A stretch of 64,000 nucleotides of DNA, from positions 124,001-188,000 of the forward strand of contig CALGMA010000008.1 of the NCBI GenBank assembly GCA_937959265.1. The letters are read 5' to 3'. The notes under the pieces are model-generated. The model saw only the letters and a program-made list of their open reading frames with translations. It ran no database searches and had not been told where the DNA came from. This DNA comes from an uncultured Anaerolineae bacterium. GTDB lineage: Bacteria > Chloroflexota > Anaerolineae > J036 > Brachytrichaceae. Every line of letters starts with the position of its first letter. Positions within the stretch are counted from its first letter, which is position 1. The translations under genes were made by a program, and so were the position numbers. Of this stretch, positions 63,213 through 64,000 are shown piece after piece.

Positions 63213-63809
63213 TAGCCCATAAGTCTAGCGAAAAGGCGCGCTGTGGTCAAACGCTTCGCGCGGTTTTGTCGGACCTCCTCGCTGAGATTGGGTGATTGCG
63301 CTGCAGCCCGTTTCCTGATGAATGAGTTTCCGTCTCATTGAGTAGAACGACGTGAACTCACCTGATAACAATGCTTGTGAGGGGAAGCAAAGTTTGTGAG
63401 CTTTAGCGCCAAGCAACATGATGCAGGACCAACGAGAGGTTCTTTCTGCCCGCAGTCCAAATGGGTTGGTCATGCTGCGCGATGCCGGTATACGACCAGG
63501 ATGATCCGGCTGAAAGCTGAGCAGGCAATCAGGTGGGACGCAGAAAGGAGCATCGCTTGGAACAGGGGTTCTCGCAGAAGAGCAACTTTCAAGGTAATCG
63601 GTTGCGAAAGGAATATCTTCGTATTCCGAGAGGCGGTCTCCTACCAAAAAGCGATAACGGCGTTGAGAGAACTTTAGTGGAATCGGGCCGGCAAACAGGC
63701 ACACAGAGTAAGGCAGGGACGCTTCGACGCATGCTTGAACAACTATTTGCAGGCGGCGAAGGGCAATGCAGAGTGTGAATCAACCGAATGTGTAACAAGG
63801 AGGATCGAA
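63213..63809. other. Lower-G+C region without a recognisable gene
   Basis: This 597-base stretch is clearly lower in G+C than the rest of the window. Short open frames exist on both strands (up to about 159 codons) but none has a good ribosome site, a normal composition or a family I recognise. It must contain the promoters for the leftward ABC operon and for the membrane-protein gene at the window end. It could be a remnant of transferred DNA. Confidence 0.5.
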
Positions 63810-64000
63810 ATGTCTAAGCCATCTACTGTTCATCAAGGTTCATTGAGTGTGCAGCGCAACGTATCGTCGAAATTCCGTCGCATTGCAGTACTGGGAGTTG
63901 CCGTAGTCGTTTGTCTACAAATCGCCTTCGGATTCTTTATCTTCCGCGCGCCTGCAACACAATCGGAATCTCCGCGCAAAGCGTCCTATGGGATTGACCA
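63810..64000 (+). CDS. Membrane or secreted protein, N-terminal part only (3' end outside window)
   Basis: An AAGGAGG site (63797-63803) lies 6 bases before an ATG that opens a frame of 63 codons to the window end. The N-terminus has a basic segment (SSKFRR) then a hydrophobic helix (IAVLGVAVVVCLQIAFGFFIF), which fits a signal anchor, and then a polar stretch. The codon use and lower G+C match the spacer upstream. Function cannot be told from this part. Confidence 0.7.
   Translation, partial: MSKPSTVHQGSLSVQRNVSSKFRRIAVLGVAVVVCLQIAFGFFIFRAPATQSESPRKASYGID

Noticed and set aside
63225..63704. 159-codon open frame on the minus strand in the right-hand low-G+C region
   Set aside because: No recognisable domain, no ribosome site, many Cys and Arg residues typical of a chance frame.
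63533..63778. 81-codon plus-strand open frame before the last gene
   Set aside because: Polar low-complexity translation with no recognised family and no good ribosome site; kept only as part of the spacer description.

Overview
The window looks like a chromosomal segment of a bacterium of the phylum Chloroflexota (Anaerolineae or Thermofonsia type). This is an inference, not a search result. It rests on high G+C, very dense gene packing with many 4-base start/stop overlaps, substrate-binding lipoproteins that start with a Tat or Sec lipobox followed by long Ala/Pro/Thr-rich linkers, a coenzyme-F420-type luciferase-like oxidoreductase, and many enzymes for sugar-acid, amide and peptide catabolism. 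About 50 protein genes are supported. No rRNA, tRNA, CRISPR array or transposase gene was seen.

Layout. 1-3512 (minus) is a signalling cassette: a secreted von Willebrand A protein (cut by the window edge), a PP2C phosphatase with an N-terminal pseudokinase, an FHA protein and a PP2C-like protein that has lost its metal ligands. 3572-4327 is a RidA-like protein. 4502-7937 is a convergent pair made of a membrane hybrid histidine kinase and a receiver protein. 8246-15107 is an LplABC-type sugar importer followed by a glycoside hydrolase family 2 gene whose 5' end is probably frameshifted. 15155-19764 (minus) is a four-gene catabolic operon (class III aminotransferase, dipeptidase, Gfo/Idh oxidoreductase, SMP-30 lactonase) divergent from an IclR regulator. 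20647-28885 (minus) is a six-gene operon: an uncharacterised protein, a divergent GroEL-like chaperonin, an Asp-box beta-propeller protein, an enolase-superfamily enzyme, a creatininase-family amidohydrolase and an M81 (MlrC-like) peptidase. It is divergent from a second sugar ABC importer (29146-32461).

32543-34718 (minus) encodes a CoxE-like VWA protein and a MoxR AAA ATPase. 34847-46857 is a mixed stretch: an MDR dehydrogenase, an AraD1/GguC-type protein, two glycosyltransferases, penicillin-binding protein 1C, ketopantoate reductase, membrane and secreted proteins. 46950-51903 (plus) has a D-2-hydroxyacid dehydrogenase, a P2A-type calcium ATPase and a LacD-type aldolase. 51954-63212 (minus) ends in a long set that reads as uptake and breakdown of pyrimidine or hydantoin-like cyclic amides: an NMT1/THI5-type ABC transporter with two permeases, an F420-type oxidoreductase, dihydropyrimidinase, an RraA-family protein, Fe-dependent alcohol dehydrogenase and CoA-acylating methylmalonate-semialdehyde dehydrogenase. 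The last 790 bases are lower in G+C and hold only the start of one membrane protein.

The most unusual points are the chaperonin paralogue translationally coupled inside a catabolic operon with a Glu at the usual catalytic Asp398 position; the VWA/pseudokinase-PP2C/FHA/pseudo-PP2C cassette; a palindromic repeat inserted in frame in a dipeptidase; a one-base homopolymer deletion splitting the family 2 glycosidase; and several perfect hairpins between genes, one of them placed between a binding-protein gene and its permease gene.
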